A DNA stretch of 64,000 nucleotides from Culex pipiens pallens (taxonomy: Eukaryota; Arthropoda; Insecta; Diptera; Culicidae), in the NCBI RefSeq assembly GCF_016801865.2, contig NC_068937.1, positions 11,961,605 to 12,025,604 on the forward strand, read 5' to 3'. Each line of letters starts with the position of its first letter. The stretch's first letter is position 1. The position numbers and the translations under genes are program-made. Below the pieces are notes generated by a model. It saw nothing but the letters and a program-made list of their open reading frames with translations, was not told the origin of the DNA and did not search any database. Below, one piece after another: positions 1-12,416 of the stretch.

Positions 1-352
1 CAAACTCTACACACAAAAAAAAATTATTCCGAATGTTACATCATTTATGATGTAACACTTTGCAGGTTATTAAACATTCAGATTTAAATGTAATTTAATG
101 AAAATTTGAGACAAATTATACGTAAAAACATGATTTTACGTGTGATTCGACCGTTCACGTCGAATCTCAAGTTTACATCAACTGAGTTTTTTTTTTGTTT
201 GGTAAATAGATCTTGTTTGAAAAACAAAAAAAATAGTAAAAATCTGTTGATTCATAACAAAGTATTATGAAAATCTGTGTTAAATTCATTTAATATTTAT
301 TAGGATTTTTAATGTCTTAAATGGCCTTTTCATTCTGAAATAGATGGAAATT

Positions 353-1052
353 CTACATACATGTAGAAAATCACAAAATTTCATATTACAAAAAAAATAT
401 TAAATCCACTTAAAAGATGATTTTCAATCACTCCTGAAAGTTTAATGAACATATTTCATGATTTAACTGAGTTAGAGACGATTTAAGTTCATAATTTTTC
501 CATGCGCAAAGCGAACTGTCTAACATTCTGAGCGTTTTTCTCTGAACACCAAGTTGATTATGGGGTGCCACGATATCTCAAGATGGGACGGACCAAATTG
601 GCTGAAATTTGCGGTGAAGGCTCCCAAGATATATCCCGTGTGCATGACGAAGCCCGATTTTGAAATTTTGAATTTAAAAAAAAAATACAAAAATCTAAAA
701 ATGGCGATTTTTTAATATGAAAAACAGAAAAATATTTTTATCATTGTTTTAAATAAACTTTTCGAAAATCGGCCTTCGTCATGCACACGGTACCGGTTTA
801 ACGAGCTTTCACCAAAATTTTGAGCCGATTTGATCGAAGCAGTCTTGAGTAATCGTGGCACCCGTTTTTTGAAACTGCTAACTTCAAATAGCTGTATTTT
901 GGTAATGATACAACCAAATGTCTTCAAATTTGTTTTGTCAATAGATGAAAATGTGTATTTTAATTCCCTGAAAACAGATTTTGAAAAAAGTTTAAGTGTG
1001 TGCTCAAACCAACCTCTAACATTTTTGCCGATTTACATGTATGTAACCCCTT
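353..1052. mobile_element. TIR-bearing MITE, family A, copy 1
   Basis: The left end reads ctacatacatgtagaaaatc and the right end gatttacatgtatgtaaccc, which are inverted complements. The interior (for example the segment containing gtgccacgatatctc at about 568) matches the copy at 11.76-12.42 kb over its whole length. It has no coding capacity, so a non-autonomous DNA transposon is the natural reading. Family assignment was not possible by eye. Confidence 0.75.
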
Positions 1053-1144
1053 AAGAAAAAATGAGTGAATTTAATTTGAAAATTGTACAAAATATGACAA
1101 AATTATTCAAGAGTTGAAACATAATTTTCAAACAAGTATACTTG

Positions 1145-1245
1145 GGATTCTCGAGTTTTCCCGATTTTTTGCGGATTTTGGCGAATTTCCGACTTTTTCC
1201 CGACTTTCCCAATTTCCCGACTTGAGTGGCCACCCTGTAATTTTC
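1145..1245. repeat. Degenerate minisatellite of ttcccgactt-like units
   Basis: Several imperfect copies of a pyrimidine-rich unit related to tttcccgactt run up to a ccaccctgta end. A similar ccaccctgta end terminates a different degenerate repeat (ccgcgaaat units) at about 12.78-12.86 kb, suggesting both are ends of the same kind of element. Confidence 0.4.
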
Positions 1246-2879
1246 AAAACCTATCGAAAAATAGCAAAATTTTAATTGCAAAACATAGCTTCAATATTTG
1301 AACGACAAAAAAATGCTTAAAAATGCATTTTACACAAGTTCTACTGTTTTGCAATCATTATTTATTAAAATATCTAAGCATTGAAGAAAACAAATTTCTC
1401 GAAAAAAAAACTTTTTCTGGTCCTGTACATAGGAATTTTACAAACGAAACCAAACATGCTAAATATGGTTAGGCCATTAGAAATTTTGTTTCAACTTCCC
1501 TTAAAAATTGTGGGAGAAAAAAAATGTCATTGAAAAACTTGTAAAATCGATTGTAAACTATTCAGAATTTTATAAATCTTTTTTGATTCAATTTAAAAAA
1601 AAATCATAAATTCAATGATATTTTGCAAATTTTTGTTAGTAGCACCCAGTTTGTGAAACCGTTCGCCTAAAATTTGTTAAAATCAGATTTTAAATTTAGT
1701 GTTTATATTAATTTTGCCGAAAAAGTTTGAAAAAAATGCTGGCACCAAGGCTTAAACATAATATTTATTACTCTTTTTACAACAATGCTAGGAAGATTTT
1801 TTAAGAAGAGAGAACTCTTCATAATATTGATTATTACCTTCATGTGAATATTCGAGATATCTTGAATATTTTAAAAAGGGATTTTGGATCGATTTGGTGT
1901 CTTCGGCTAAGTTGTAGGTAACTATTGAGACTTTTTTTTAGAAGACAAAAAAGTAATCTTTTGCGATGGAAAAATCTAGGACCGGGTTTATACTTTTTTG
2001 AAAAGTGTGATTTCTGAAAAAAAAGGGAAAAAATTGTCAAGAGAAATGTCTAATTTTCAAAATATTTTATTTTTTCGAATTTTGCTCAATTTTTGGTACA
2101 AAATTTTGGAAGATGGAACTTTTTATGCATCTTCCAACCAACCAATGATTGGAAATGCTTTCTGGGAGTCTTGGAAACATGTTCCCGTAATAATACAAGT
2201 GAATATTGGACAGAATTCTTTTGGAAAAAATATTAATTTTCAAAATGTTCGATTTTTTTGAATTTTTTGAACTTCTGATACAAAATCTTGGAAAATGGAA
2301 CTTTTTATGCATCTTATGTATCTCGCTTAATCAGATGGAAATTGACATAAGGTGTGAAAGGGATGCCCTCAATGTTTACATTTGTTTAAAGGGCCTGATA
2401 AAAAAAAGTCCAGAATCCAATTAATCTTTAAAATAGATTTCAAATTCAAAAAAAAATTAAAAAAAAATTAAATATTAACAAAAAAATCTTTTAAAATATT
2501 CAAAAAAAAGCTGAAACTTCTAAAATGTTGTTCTGTTTCACCCAGCCTACTCCCATCCCATCAGTCAAACCACCCTCCACACCACGCACGCTACACCACC
2601 CCAACCCCAAACACACAAAGGCGCCCACCACCACCACAACCACCCAACCCTCCTTTTTTATCACTCAACAACCCAGCTGCCAAACGCAAAACTGCCGGGC
2701 AAGACACCGCGCACATGCGCTCGCCTACTAGGATAACTCTCCTTCTCTTTTTTCCCCCGCTCTCTCACTCTCACACTTTCTTTCGCATCGTCCCTTCAAC
2801 CCTTCGGCAATCGTCGCCTACTCGCGCTTTGCTTGTGTGTATGCGTTGAGACGAAAAATCGATTTTCCACCCTTGCCGC

Positions 2880-4044
2880 GCCGCTTGCCGCGATTACACC
2901 AGCTGCTGTGATAAGAAACGGGTGAGGTTTCGCTGTGTTGGTGCGCTCGGGAGGAGCGCGTTCGGCACGTTCGTGCCGAACTCTCTCTCGCGCGGAAAAC
3001 CTGGGCCTGAGCCCTGTTCCTGATTTTCCAGCGCCGTCAATCCAGTGTATATTTTCCAGCGCTAGACAAGTTGATTTTTCGTCTGTTCGTGCATCATCTT
3101 AATTTTGTTATAATTTTTGCAATAGTAATATTTTCCAGTTTCGGGTTTTTCGGGAGTCAACTTTCGGCGTTTTTCGAAGCATTTCGAAAGCGAGCGCGCG
3201 ATTTACTGGCGACTTGGCGACTTGGCGACTGAGTGGTGCGAGACAAGTTCGGGGCGTCGTCGTCGTCGCGGAAAAAAAAGTGAGTGAGAATTTTCTCGAG
3301 GGCGTAAGTGTCCTGTGCGAAAAAAAAAGAAGAAGGGAGAAGCGCCTAGTGTTTTCCATCAAAGGGTGTGAATTTTCGGTTGAGTTTTTGATTTTCGAGA
3401 AAGAAAAAAAACGGGGAAAAGTCGGGTTTGACTGGATCCTAAGTTCCTCGCCGGGCTCTTGTATCACCACCACCCATAATTACACCCTAACTTTATCCGG
3501 TTTTGCGAATCGACCGCCAGAGCGTGCTAGCGTCGCGCATACATCCAGACGTACAAGGCAGTACAAGAATCGAGCCCCAACTCCACCTTTCTACCAGTTC
3601 TTCTACTTCTTCTTCGGACGTGAGTCGTGTTCGTCGTCTTCTTCACCAAAAAAAAAGGAAAAAACCGAAGGGATCCCAGAAACTCCCAAAAATCGAAAAC
3701 CGCCGACAGGAATATATTACAAAACAAAAGTATAGCAAAAGTTATAAAATTTAAGCAAAGTTAAGCGAAAACACCAACTAAATCTTAGAGCAAAGATCGC
3801 GCGGCCGGAAGAGTCTTCAAACGGGAACGCCCCTGTCACACCGGAAGCAGCAGGCTCGGGAGCCAGCTCGGAAAAAATTTTAGGGCGAACAACGCAGAGA
3901 ATAAGAGGAAAACGGGATCATAGGTGATAAGGAAATTTTACATCTTGTAATCTTTTGGATGCACTTTCATGAATATAATAAGCTACTAGGGAAGACAACA
4001 GCAACAACAACAACATAAGACAAACAAACGAGGAAACATTTTTG
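2880..4044 (+). other. Candidate promoter and non-coding first exon of the fne-like gene
   Basis: GC and CpG content rise abruptly at about 2.7 kb. From about 3.0 kb the sequence becomes A-rich and T-poor, like the mature-transcript segments of the downstream gene. It ends with a CAA-rich stretch and a consensus 5' splice site, tttg|gtgagt, with the donor at 4045. The next matching acceptor is at 22229, directly before the exon that carries the ATG. The 173-codon open frame inside (3214-3735) shows no domain and is treated as UTR. The transcription start is not determined; linking this exon to the ATG exon is inference from splice sites and composition. Confidence 0.5.
2961..2980. promoter_or_regulatory. 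Perfect 9-bp palindrome in the presumed promoter
   Basis: ttcggcacg is followed by tt and then cgtgccgaa, a perfect inverted repeat with a 2-bp centre. It lies just upstream of or within the presumed first exon. It could be a dimeric transcription-factor site or a hairpin; its function is unknown. Confidence 0.3.
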
Positions 4045-5491
4045 GTGAGTAGCGCCCCGGAAACGCCCCTTTTTGACGTTTTGTTTTAAGGTCGATGCGC
4101 ACCATTCCGGGCGGATTCCGATTTGGGTACGGAAACGTGTAAATCGACCTTAACTTATTTTTTTCTTCTTTTTGTTTAAAAACATTTTTAAACTGTCAAA
4201 TTTGACACTTAAAAAATCCCAACATTTTATCAAAAATAACGCATTGCATCCCGGTTACCCGGGGCTCGTCGAGAACATTCGGCTTGCGTCCCACTTGCAC
4301 TCACACAAGCTCCCCAACTCGCGCTCTCCCTCTCTCTCTCTCTCCCTCTCTCACGCCAAACTGTCAGACCCCACCCAAACCCAAAAAAGTTTTCCGTTCA
4401 GCGGCGCTGTCAAAGAAGCAAAAAAACCCTTGTGTGTGCGAAAAAATAACAACTTGGAAGAAAAGAAATACTTTTTTGCACACACAACGCGCACGCAAGA
4501 GCTGTCAGCTGTCAATCAGGGCTGTGAATGACGCGCGGGTAGTCTACCTCGTAGGCGCGCACAGCCTACTACTAAAATGGTTGCTAATGTGCGTTTTGCA
4601 CCTTGCGAAGCGTGTGCGAGTGTGACAGCTTGCGCTGTCAGATTTCACACATACTCGCGCAACGTTGGGAGGATGGGTGCAAAGAGGGAAAATCAGACCT
4701 CTCAGATATCGCGTGTGTGGGTGCAATTGTTGTGGGTTGCAAGAAGGGACGAGGAAGGGTGGGTGGAATTTTCCCCGGGGATCTTTTTTGCATTTCGCAG
4801 GAGAACGACTTCTCATTCATGATTTTTTTGTGTGTGTTTGTGTGTAATGGTTGAAGTGTATCAATCAAAGGAGGATGAAATTTGATATTTGGTAGCAAAT
4901 GGGCTGGGATCGTGCGTCTAAATTGATACAAAGACCGGTTTTGATTTTGAGTGGGTTGAGGGGGATGAGATTTCTCGAGCTTGGATGTAAATGTATGACA
5001 GGCAAATGAAGCCAAGAATTATAAAAGGAGAATTGAATTGATAATTAAATTCGGCATTTTTAAATTAATTTCTAATCTTCAAATTCAAAAACAATATAAT
5101 AAATTTATTCGGAAAGATAAAAAAATAATAATACCAATATTTCTGAAATATTTCAACCAATTTTTGATCTTAAAAAAATCTTGGAAAAAAAGAACTCTAA
5201 ACTGTGAACTGAACACTGAACACGGGAAAAATAAAAATTATCAAAAAACAAAATTGGCCTTAGAGAGTTTAACCATCAATTTGTGTTTTAATTAACTTGT
5301 TCTTTGAAAAACGGTGTTATTTTTAATAAAATTTGAGAGGCATAAAATGATAACGTATTTGTGCTTAAAATTCTTACTTTTATATTTATATATTTTAAAG
5401 GCAGAAAAGAATGAGAAAAAGTAAAAGTTTTCAAAATAAATCGATTTTTTAATATTCCAATTTCATATTGATATCAAACCAAGCGAAATTT

Positions 5492-5835
5492 TAAGGCCGT
5501 TGCAAATAATTGTCAAAGTTTACGTTATCCTTGTTAAATTACAAATAACCCATGGTTTCAACATTTCAATTAAAAAATAATGTAAAATGCATTGTAATTC
5601 AGAAATGTGTTTGACAATCATTAGTTTCCAAAAATCTAAGTTTTGACGAAACAAAAAAAAAGTTTCCATGATGCTCAATGTTATAGGAAAATAATCTATA
5701 AATTACTTTTAGTCCATTAGATAGTTGTCCATTTAATTTCGATAAAATTTTAAAATTAAAAAAATATTGTTATGTCCCTTGATGTTTCAAACCATAATTG
5801 AAGGGGGAGGGGGAATATAAACTTTCGCCCTTTTA
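5492..5835. mobile_element. Decayed MITE, family B
   Basis: The left end ggccgttgcaaataattg resembles the end of the better-preserved element at 10.4-10.87 kb. Interior stretches (aaaatgcatt, and a G-rich tract near the right end) also correspond. The right end contains tataaactttcgccc, a weak inverted match to the left aaagttta. Boundaries are approximate. Confidence 0.4.
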
Positions 5836-6130
5836 AGTGTTAAATAGTATTTTTAAACAAAATACTGTTTTTTTATTATTTTTTTTATTATTGTTATTTA
5901 TTAATTTTTAAACTTCATGGAAACTGTTTTTTACGAAATTATATAATTTGCAATATTAACAGCACGGTTAACAGCAATATTAACAGCAGGTAAGGTTTTA
6001 CTCAAGATTATTATTTTTTAAAATATGTACTGGGGTAGGCCACACAAAGTCCATGCACTATTTCGGAAAAAAAGTTTTTTCAATAATGTTTAGAAAAAAT
6101 AGTTACGTTAAAAATTCTTAGCTTCAATTC

Positions 6131-6828
6131 CGGGGTGACTTTGATAGTCATATTTTTTTTGTTAAACTCATATTTAAGATATTCAAACTTTATTTGTACG
6201 CTAAATGTACCATCACTAAAGTAGCTGATATGGTTTTTAAGAAAAAAAAATCAATGTTTATATTTATTTAACTGAGTGTATAAGCTTTTTAGCAAAATAC
6301 ATATAAATTTTAGATAAAATTGTTAGAAAGTCGGAATTTTGCCTGAAATTTGTTTAAAACTAGTTTTGTTTATAAAATTATCGATTTATATACTGAATTC
6401 GAAGCACGAATCACAAGTTTTCACAACTTACATGACATTTGTTCAACTGAAATTGCCTATAAATTTGGAGATTTTTTTTTAATTGTGTTTCAAAAACACA
6501 TATTATTTATTATTTACAAACTTTTTTAACCTTCTCCTAGTGGAAAATTGTCCAAAGAATCCGAAAATGCATTCCGTTTTCCGACTAAAAATCATGTTCA
6601 TTGATAAAATCATGACACTTTGAGAAGTTTAAAATAATGACTTTCATCAACATTTTCTTAACTATGGTTCACTAACTTTTAAAACCTGTCAAAATCTTAT
6701 GATTTTTTTTCTTGAGGTACTTTGAATACTTCTCTACCACGGACAGTATGTTTCTTAACAAATCCTTACGTATTTTAATTGTACTCTTCATTTTGCGGAA
6801 AAGTCACAAACCTATCAAAGTCACCCCG
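6131..6828. mobile_element. MITE-like element with cggggtgactttgatag termini
   Basis: cggggtgactttgatag at 6131 is matched in inverted orientation by ctatcaaagtcaccccg ending at 6828. The 698-bp interior is AT-rich and non-coding. No clear target duplication is visible. Confidence 0.65.
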
Positions 6829-6939
6829 TTTTACGGTAAATTGTGTAAATTATTTATTTTTAAATGTATTTAAATTTTTACAAAATACCATTTTTTATTT
6901 TGAAAGCTTTAATACAAATTTTTAAAAATTAAAATTTTC

Positions 6940-7680
6940 ACAAAACTACGTATTTTCGAAAAAAAAGAACTCAAAATTTCAGTTTTTACAACATGGGCAT
7001 CAAATGATCGGTATTTTTTCATACACTTCGAAAATAATATCAACAATTTTTGAAAATAGTCCAATGTTTCATATAACTACGTATTTTCGATAAAAATACT
7101 CAAAATTTCTGTATTTTACAATACATCAAATGATCAGGATTTTTTCATAAACCTTGAAAGTTATAACACAAACTTTTGAAAATTCTAAAAAAAATCACAA
7201 AAATACGTATTTTTGAACAAAATAATCAAAATATATCAAAATATCAGTTTTACGCATAAGTTAAATAAAGAGTATTTTCAAAAAAATGTGTTGTAACTTT
7301 CGAAATGTATGAAAAAATCTTGTTCATTTGATACCCATATTGTAAAAAACTCAAATTCAGAGTATTTTTTAAAATACGTAGTTTTGAGAAAATTTTGAGT
7401 ATTTTAAAAAAAAATGTGTTCTTATTTTAGAAATGTATGAAAAAATCCCGATCATTTGATACCCATATTGTAAAAACTAAAAATAAATGTATTTTTTTCG
7501 AAAATACGTAGTTTTGTGAAAATTTTAGTATATTCAAAAAAAATGTTATTTGTTAAAAAAAAATATTTAAAAACCCCAATCAGTTGAAAAAACAATGATC
7601 CTGAGATTTTTTTTTTTTTTGAGAAAAAAAAACATTTTTAATGTACATTAAAAATACGTATTTTTGTGAAATTATTTATG
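6940..7680. repeat. Imperfect inverted array of ~100-bp AT-rich units
   Basis: Units containing ctacgtattttcg and the phrase catcaaatgatc recur in forward orientation from about 6.95 to 7.24 kb. They recur in reverse (cgaaaatacgtag, gatcatttgat) from about 7.26 to 7.66 kb. The arrangement is a degenerate foldback built from short tandem units. Confidence 0.55.
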
Positions 7681-9199
7681 TAATTACAATTGCAATGGAT
7701 AGCTGACATCATTCCGATTCTAAAACACTATAATTTTTTAAAAGTTTGGATGATTTTTCATAAGATTATAGCCAAAATCCCATAAGCTCTGTACCTCGGT
7801 TATGCACGCCCCGGTTTTTCATCCCCCATATGCGGTGCTAAACCGAGGCATGACTGTAGTACTAACAAAATTATCACACACAAAACTTTTTTTTAATATC
7901 ACAATTTGCAGTTTGGCCATAAAATGACACGAATTTTGTATGAATTTTCACTAAATTACAGTTTTTGGAGTAAAATACTCAGTTGTTTGTAAAAATATTG
8001 ATTGCATCAAATTTGGTGTAAAATACTCACACTTTAACATTATTTTACAATATTTTGTAAAGATTTCGATTATATTTAATACAAAAAAATCAAAAAAATA
8101 TTTAATACATTTTATTTAAAAAGAAACTAAATCTATGAAAAAAAATGTGAATTCGCAAATCGCAAATTAATTTAAATAAAATTTAAGCTTAACATTATAA
8201 TTGCATCAGAATAATAATTCTGAGATCTTTCCAGAAGTTGTTTTATTTAAACTATAAAAAAAAATAAAAACAATCCAATCGTTGTATTTCCCAAATTTAA
8301 AAAAAAACAATGCTTTGATTATTTTAAAGAATTAATTCCTCAAATTAATTAACCTTTTTACAATTCGATATTTATAATATTATATTGATAACTCAGAACA
8401 ACAAACATACAGAATTCTATAAAAATAATTGAAAATTTCATTTTCTTTATCTGATAAGATTTAATGCAAAATGACGACTAATGAGTCGGAAAATATTAGT
8501 TGCATTTTTAACAAGGCAATTATATATTAAATGTCTACCAAAACCACCACAAACCTCTTATTTTCTTTAAATCATGCCAGTGTTGCCAGATAAAATTTAT
8601 GTTCCTAAATAAAACATTTAAAATTTGGCAATCGGTTCCTAAATTAGGCTTAAATTTGTGAAATTACTGTACACAACGATAAAGCATATTTTTCTGAGTA
8701 CAATGACCCTTTGTACGACCGCAAAAGGATTTAAAATGGATTTTTAAATCAATTTAAAAAAAATTCTTCGCGGTCCTCCATGACAAAAAAGGTCTACTTG
8801 ACAGCTCGTTCCAAGGCGACCATAGTTTATCCATCGACAAAATGTTGTCTTATCATTTTTTTTAATGGTTTTTCATCGTGTTTTTACCGTTGTACATAAA
8901 AATTAACCTAGGGCTTTAGGACCCTATTTCTTCCAGTGTTCCCAGATTTCCTCTCCTCATAACACATTGCAAAAGTATCTCAAATACCTTTCAACTTGAA
9001 TAATTTCATAAGAATTTATTTTTAAATGTGCTTAAACCAACTGTTAAATGTTCCATCAACATCACTCAAGTTTCGATATCTCATATCAGAGCTGCCAGAT
9101 TTTCAATTCCATCAACAAACTATACAATTTTAAAAGACTTCCAACACCACTCTTCAAAAAACTACTTTCAAAAGCAATCACTCCTCAAATCACGTAACA

Positions 9200-10180
9200 C
9201 CCAACGCGCCCAAGACAAATCCAAGGGGAAACGCCCCATTTTCCGGCTGCGCCGGCAAATTGCCTCAAATAATGCAATTATCGTCCGTTTTTCCTTCGAC
9301 TTACTTCCGGCAACCAGAGGAGAAGAAGAAGAGCCCCCACGTCCTCGTCAGTCTATGTGTGTTATCTTGGCAGTATCTTTCTGTGTGTGGGTGTGTGTTG
9401 GTGTTTTCGCCCTATTCTGCACTGTCATGTCATTAAACTCTCCTCTTTTATTGCCGCCGCCGCCGATTCTGGGGCCCAGCGCAGATTCCGAGGGGCCCAA
9501 AGTGACCTATTTTCAGCCACTCCCCGGTGCGCACCCACTTGGAAGGCTACTACGTGCAGTAGTGATAGTAGCGACGCGCGACTAGTGTTGTAGTACTACC
9601 TGATACTAACACCACGTTACGGAGACGGGATGACATTTTCTAGAATGAGAGCAAGTGCAAAGATGCTGCTCCCACACACACACACTCGAGTGAGAGAGTT
9701 TCGCTCGCTCTCTAATTTTTTTGCGATTCTGCGGATGCTGTAATTTATTCTAAAAAGGAAAAAGGAAAATCGTAAAAAAGTTGACAATGATGCCAAATCT
9801 AATGCTACTTTATTACCGAACGAACAATAAAACTTCGAATCGCCTTATTGAACCAAGCTCGATAAGTACGCGATTTCGCCATTTAAAAAAGCAGTAAAAA
9901 AAATCTCAAAATTTATTCACTTTCCCAGGGCGCGCTTTCACCACCCCCTCTCTCTCAATCGGGTGTGATTTTCATTCACTTTTTTTTCGTCGTCACCTCC
10001 TCACACTCACACAAAATCATACGCTACGACCGTAAAAAAAACGCACACACACACTCGGCACTCTACAAGGCGCGGTGCGGACTCTACAGGAGCTCGAACC
10101 AAAAAAAATCGATAACGAAAGTCGTCGAGTTACGATAAAATTATCGCGCGCTCTCTCGCCGCGACGCCCTTTCGCGGTGA
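9200..10180 (+). other. GC-richer island inside intron 1
   Basis: Against an AT-rich background this segment carries CpG-containing stretches, GT and CA microsatellites (about 9355-9405, 9670-9690, 10035-10055) and stress-type cgcgcgctctctcgccgcg sequence near 10.15 kb, resembling the presumed promoter at 2.7-3.1 kb. It may be an alternative promoter or 5' exon; no defined exon can be drawn. The 185-codon frame at 9028-9585 has no domain. Confidence 0.3.
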
Positions 10181-10395
10181 AAGGTGCCTTATTTAGTGGT
10201 TATTTATATTGAGTTAGGTTTTAAGCTATTTTTATATTAAATTTAGAAGTAAACAAATTATATTTAAAAGTTGATCAAAACTTTACAAATTCTCAACATG
10301 TTCAGTACTTGTGAATTTGTTTCATAATTTCTAATAACTCATTTACTTTGTTCTCTAGAAAAATAGTTAACAAAAATAGCGAAAATATTTTTTTG

Positions 10396-10868
10396 AACCG
10401 TTGCTAATATTTTTTGAAGTTTATGTCCCTCGACTCCAAAGTCGAGGGAGGTGGAGGGAGCAAAAACATAAAAAAATACAAAAATTTAAATTACAAGCCA
10501 TAGTCCAAACATTTGAATGAAAAAAGGAGTTTTAAAATGCATTTTACACCTGCCCAGATGTTTTGCAATCATGAGTTTTCAAAATATCGAAACATTGATG
10601 AAATATTTTTTTGTCGAAAAAAACACTTTTTGCAGAACCACTTTTTGTACAACGGATTTTCACAAAAAAATTGATGATCGATCTCAAATATTCTAAATAT
10701 GATGTTAAACGCAGAAAAATGCATTTGAATTTAATTTCAGTTCATTTTACTTTTTTTCCATTAAAATTTTGAAGTTTTTGAAAAAAATATTTTTTTGCCG
10801 CTTGATTTTTCAGACCAGTTTTGGAGGGGGGGGGGGCTAAACTTCAGAAAATATTTGCAACGGCCTTA
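10396..10868. mobile_element. MITE, family B, better-preserved copy
   Basis: ccgttgctaatattttttga on the left pairs, inverted, with a right end of the form cagaaaatatttgcaacgg, giving TIRs of about 25-30 bp. The interior has no coding potential. Related decayed copies lie at about 1.27-1.7 and 5.49-5.84 kb. Confidence 0.6.
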
Positions 10869-11248
10869 CTGCAGGAAAAAAAATACAAATTATCTATTAT
10901 TAACTTTTTTAGGAAAAATAAATCATAATGAAACAAATAAATAATTTTAAATTATATCGTTATTTCCATAGAAGGTGAATCTATGGAAATAACGATTTTA
11001 ATTCTTTTAAAGATAACGACATGCCGTTTGATCAATCTGAAAAATTATCCGTGGCTTTCTAAAATAAAATTAAATTTTTGCAGAGTTCGTTAAAGATTTA
11101 CCATTTATTAGAACGTTTAATTTTGAACGACATTTTGTTTAATTCTTAGAATCCTCACTAAACTGTGGGACATGCTATTCTCTTATTGAATATTGCTTTT
11201 TAGTTGTTTAACTCTGTTTTAATATAAAAAATCGAAATAAAAGTTAAA

Positions 11249-11340
11249 GGGACCATCCATAAACCACGTGGACACTTTTTTGGAAATCTCAACCCCCCTC
11301 CCCCCCCCCTTCGTGGACAATTGTCCATACAAAAAAAAAC
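11249..11340. mobile_element. Half copy of the gggaccatccataaac MITE
   Basis: It starts gggaccatccataaaccac and continues into a C-rich tract and a short gtccatac segment, like the left half of the complete copy at 59.37-59.54 kb. The matching inverted right end is missing. Confidence 0.55.
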
Positions 11341-11758
11341 TATAATTGGTCAGGAGGGTTTTTGGCCCTAGACCCTGTTATGAAAATTGAAATTTTAGAG
11401 AAAAAAAATCATCCGAACTATTTGTTTTTCCAAAAATCTCAACTCCAATTCGATTTAACTAATTTTAGCTCTCTTGAACTTAAATCTTTTGTAATTAGTT
11501 GGGTTTCAAATTTTTCAAACGGCTTATTTTTGAGATTCTGTTAATGAACTACTCACAAATTATAACCATTAATTGTCCAATTCTGAGTCTTTGTCAAATT
11601 TTAAGTTTTAAATTTAATATGTTTTTAGTTAAATATTTCAATTGAAATAGATCAAATTCTTAAAACTTTTCAGTGAAATTTTCATTTGGTTTAAAAAATA
11701 TCTCATCAAATGAGATATTGATCATTGCATAAATTTTTCATTCGTTAAAAAGCTGCAA

Positions 11759-12416
11759 AAGGGGTTACATACATGTAGAAAATCAAAAATTTCATGTTTC
11801 AGAAAATTTAATAAATCCACTAAAAACATGATTTTCCATCACTCCTGAAAGTTTCATGAAGATATTTCATGAATAATCTGAGTAAGAGACAATTTACGTT
11901 CAAAATTTTGCAATGCGCAAAGCGAACTGTCGAACTTTGTGAGCGTTTTTCTCTGAACACCGAGTTGATTTACGGGTGCCACGATATCTCGAGATAGGAT
12001 GGACCAAATTGGCTGAAATTTGAGATAAAGACTTGCAAGACATGCATGACGAAGCCCGATTTTGAAATTTTGCTTTTTAAATAAAATACAAAAATAAAAA
12101 ACTGGCGATTATTTATATGAAAAATATAAAAACATTTTTATCTTTTTTTTTTTCAAACAAACAAACGAGGCTTCACCAAAATTTTGAGCCGATTTGGTCA
12201 AATCAGTGTGGAGATATCGTGGCACCCGTTTTTTGAAACTGCTAACTTGAAATGGCTATATCTCGGCAATGATACAACCAAATATTTTCAAATTTATTTT
12301 GATAATAGTTGAAAATATATATTTTAATACCCTTTAAACAGATTTAAAAAAAAGTTTAAGTGTGTGCCCAAACCAACCTCTTACATTTTGTCGATTTACA
12401 TGTATGTAACTCCTTA
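11759..12416. mobile_element. TIR-bearing MITE, family A, copy 2
   Basis: The left end ggggttacatacatgtag is inverted-complementary to the right end tacatgtatgtaactcc. The element is collinear with copy 1 at 353-1052, including the gtgccacgatatctcgag and tgatacaaccaaat segments. It is non-coding. Confidence 0.8.

Larger units (their letters stand above)
1..2520. other. AT-rich intergenic DNA with repeat remnants
   Basis: No credible gene is visible. The stretch is AT-rich with long A and T runs. It holds a TIR-bearing miniature element (353-1052), a degenerate pyrimidine-rich minisatellite (about 1150-1240) and a decayed copy (about 1265-1700) of a repeat also seen near 5.5 and 10.5 kb. Short open frames here carry no recognisable domain and overlap repeats. 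Confidence 0.6.

Noticed and set aside
3214..3735. 173-codon frame in the presumed first exon
   Set aside because: No domain or conserved feature; the sequence is interpreted as 5' UTR because of its A-rich composition and the splice donor at 4045. A short upstream ORF function cannot be excluded.
9028..9585. 185-codon plus-strand frame in intron 1
   Set aside because: It starts in AT-rich intron sequence, shows no domain and crosses a GT microsatellite.
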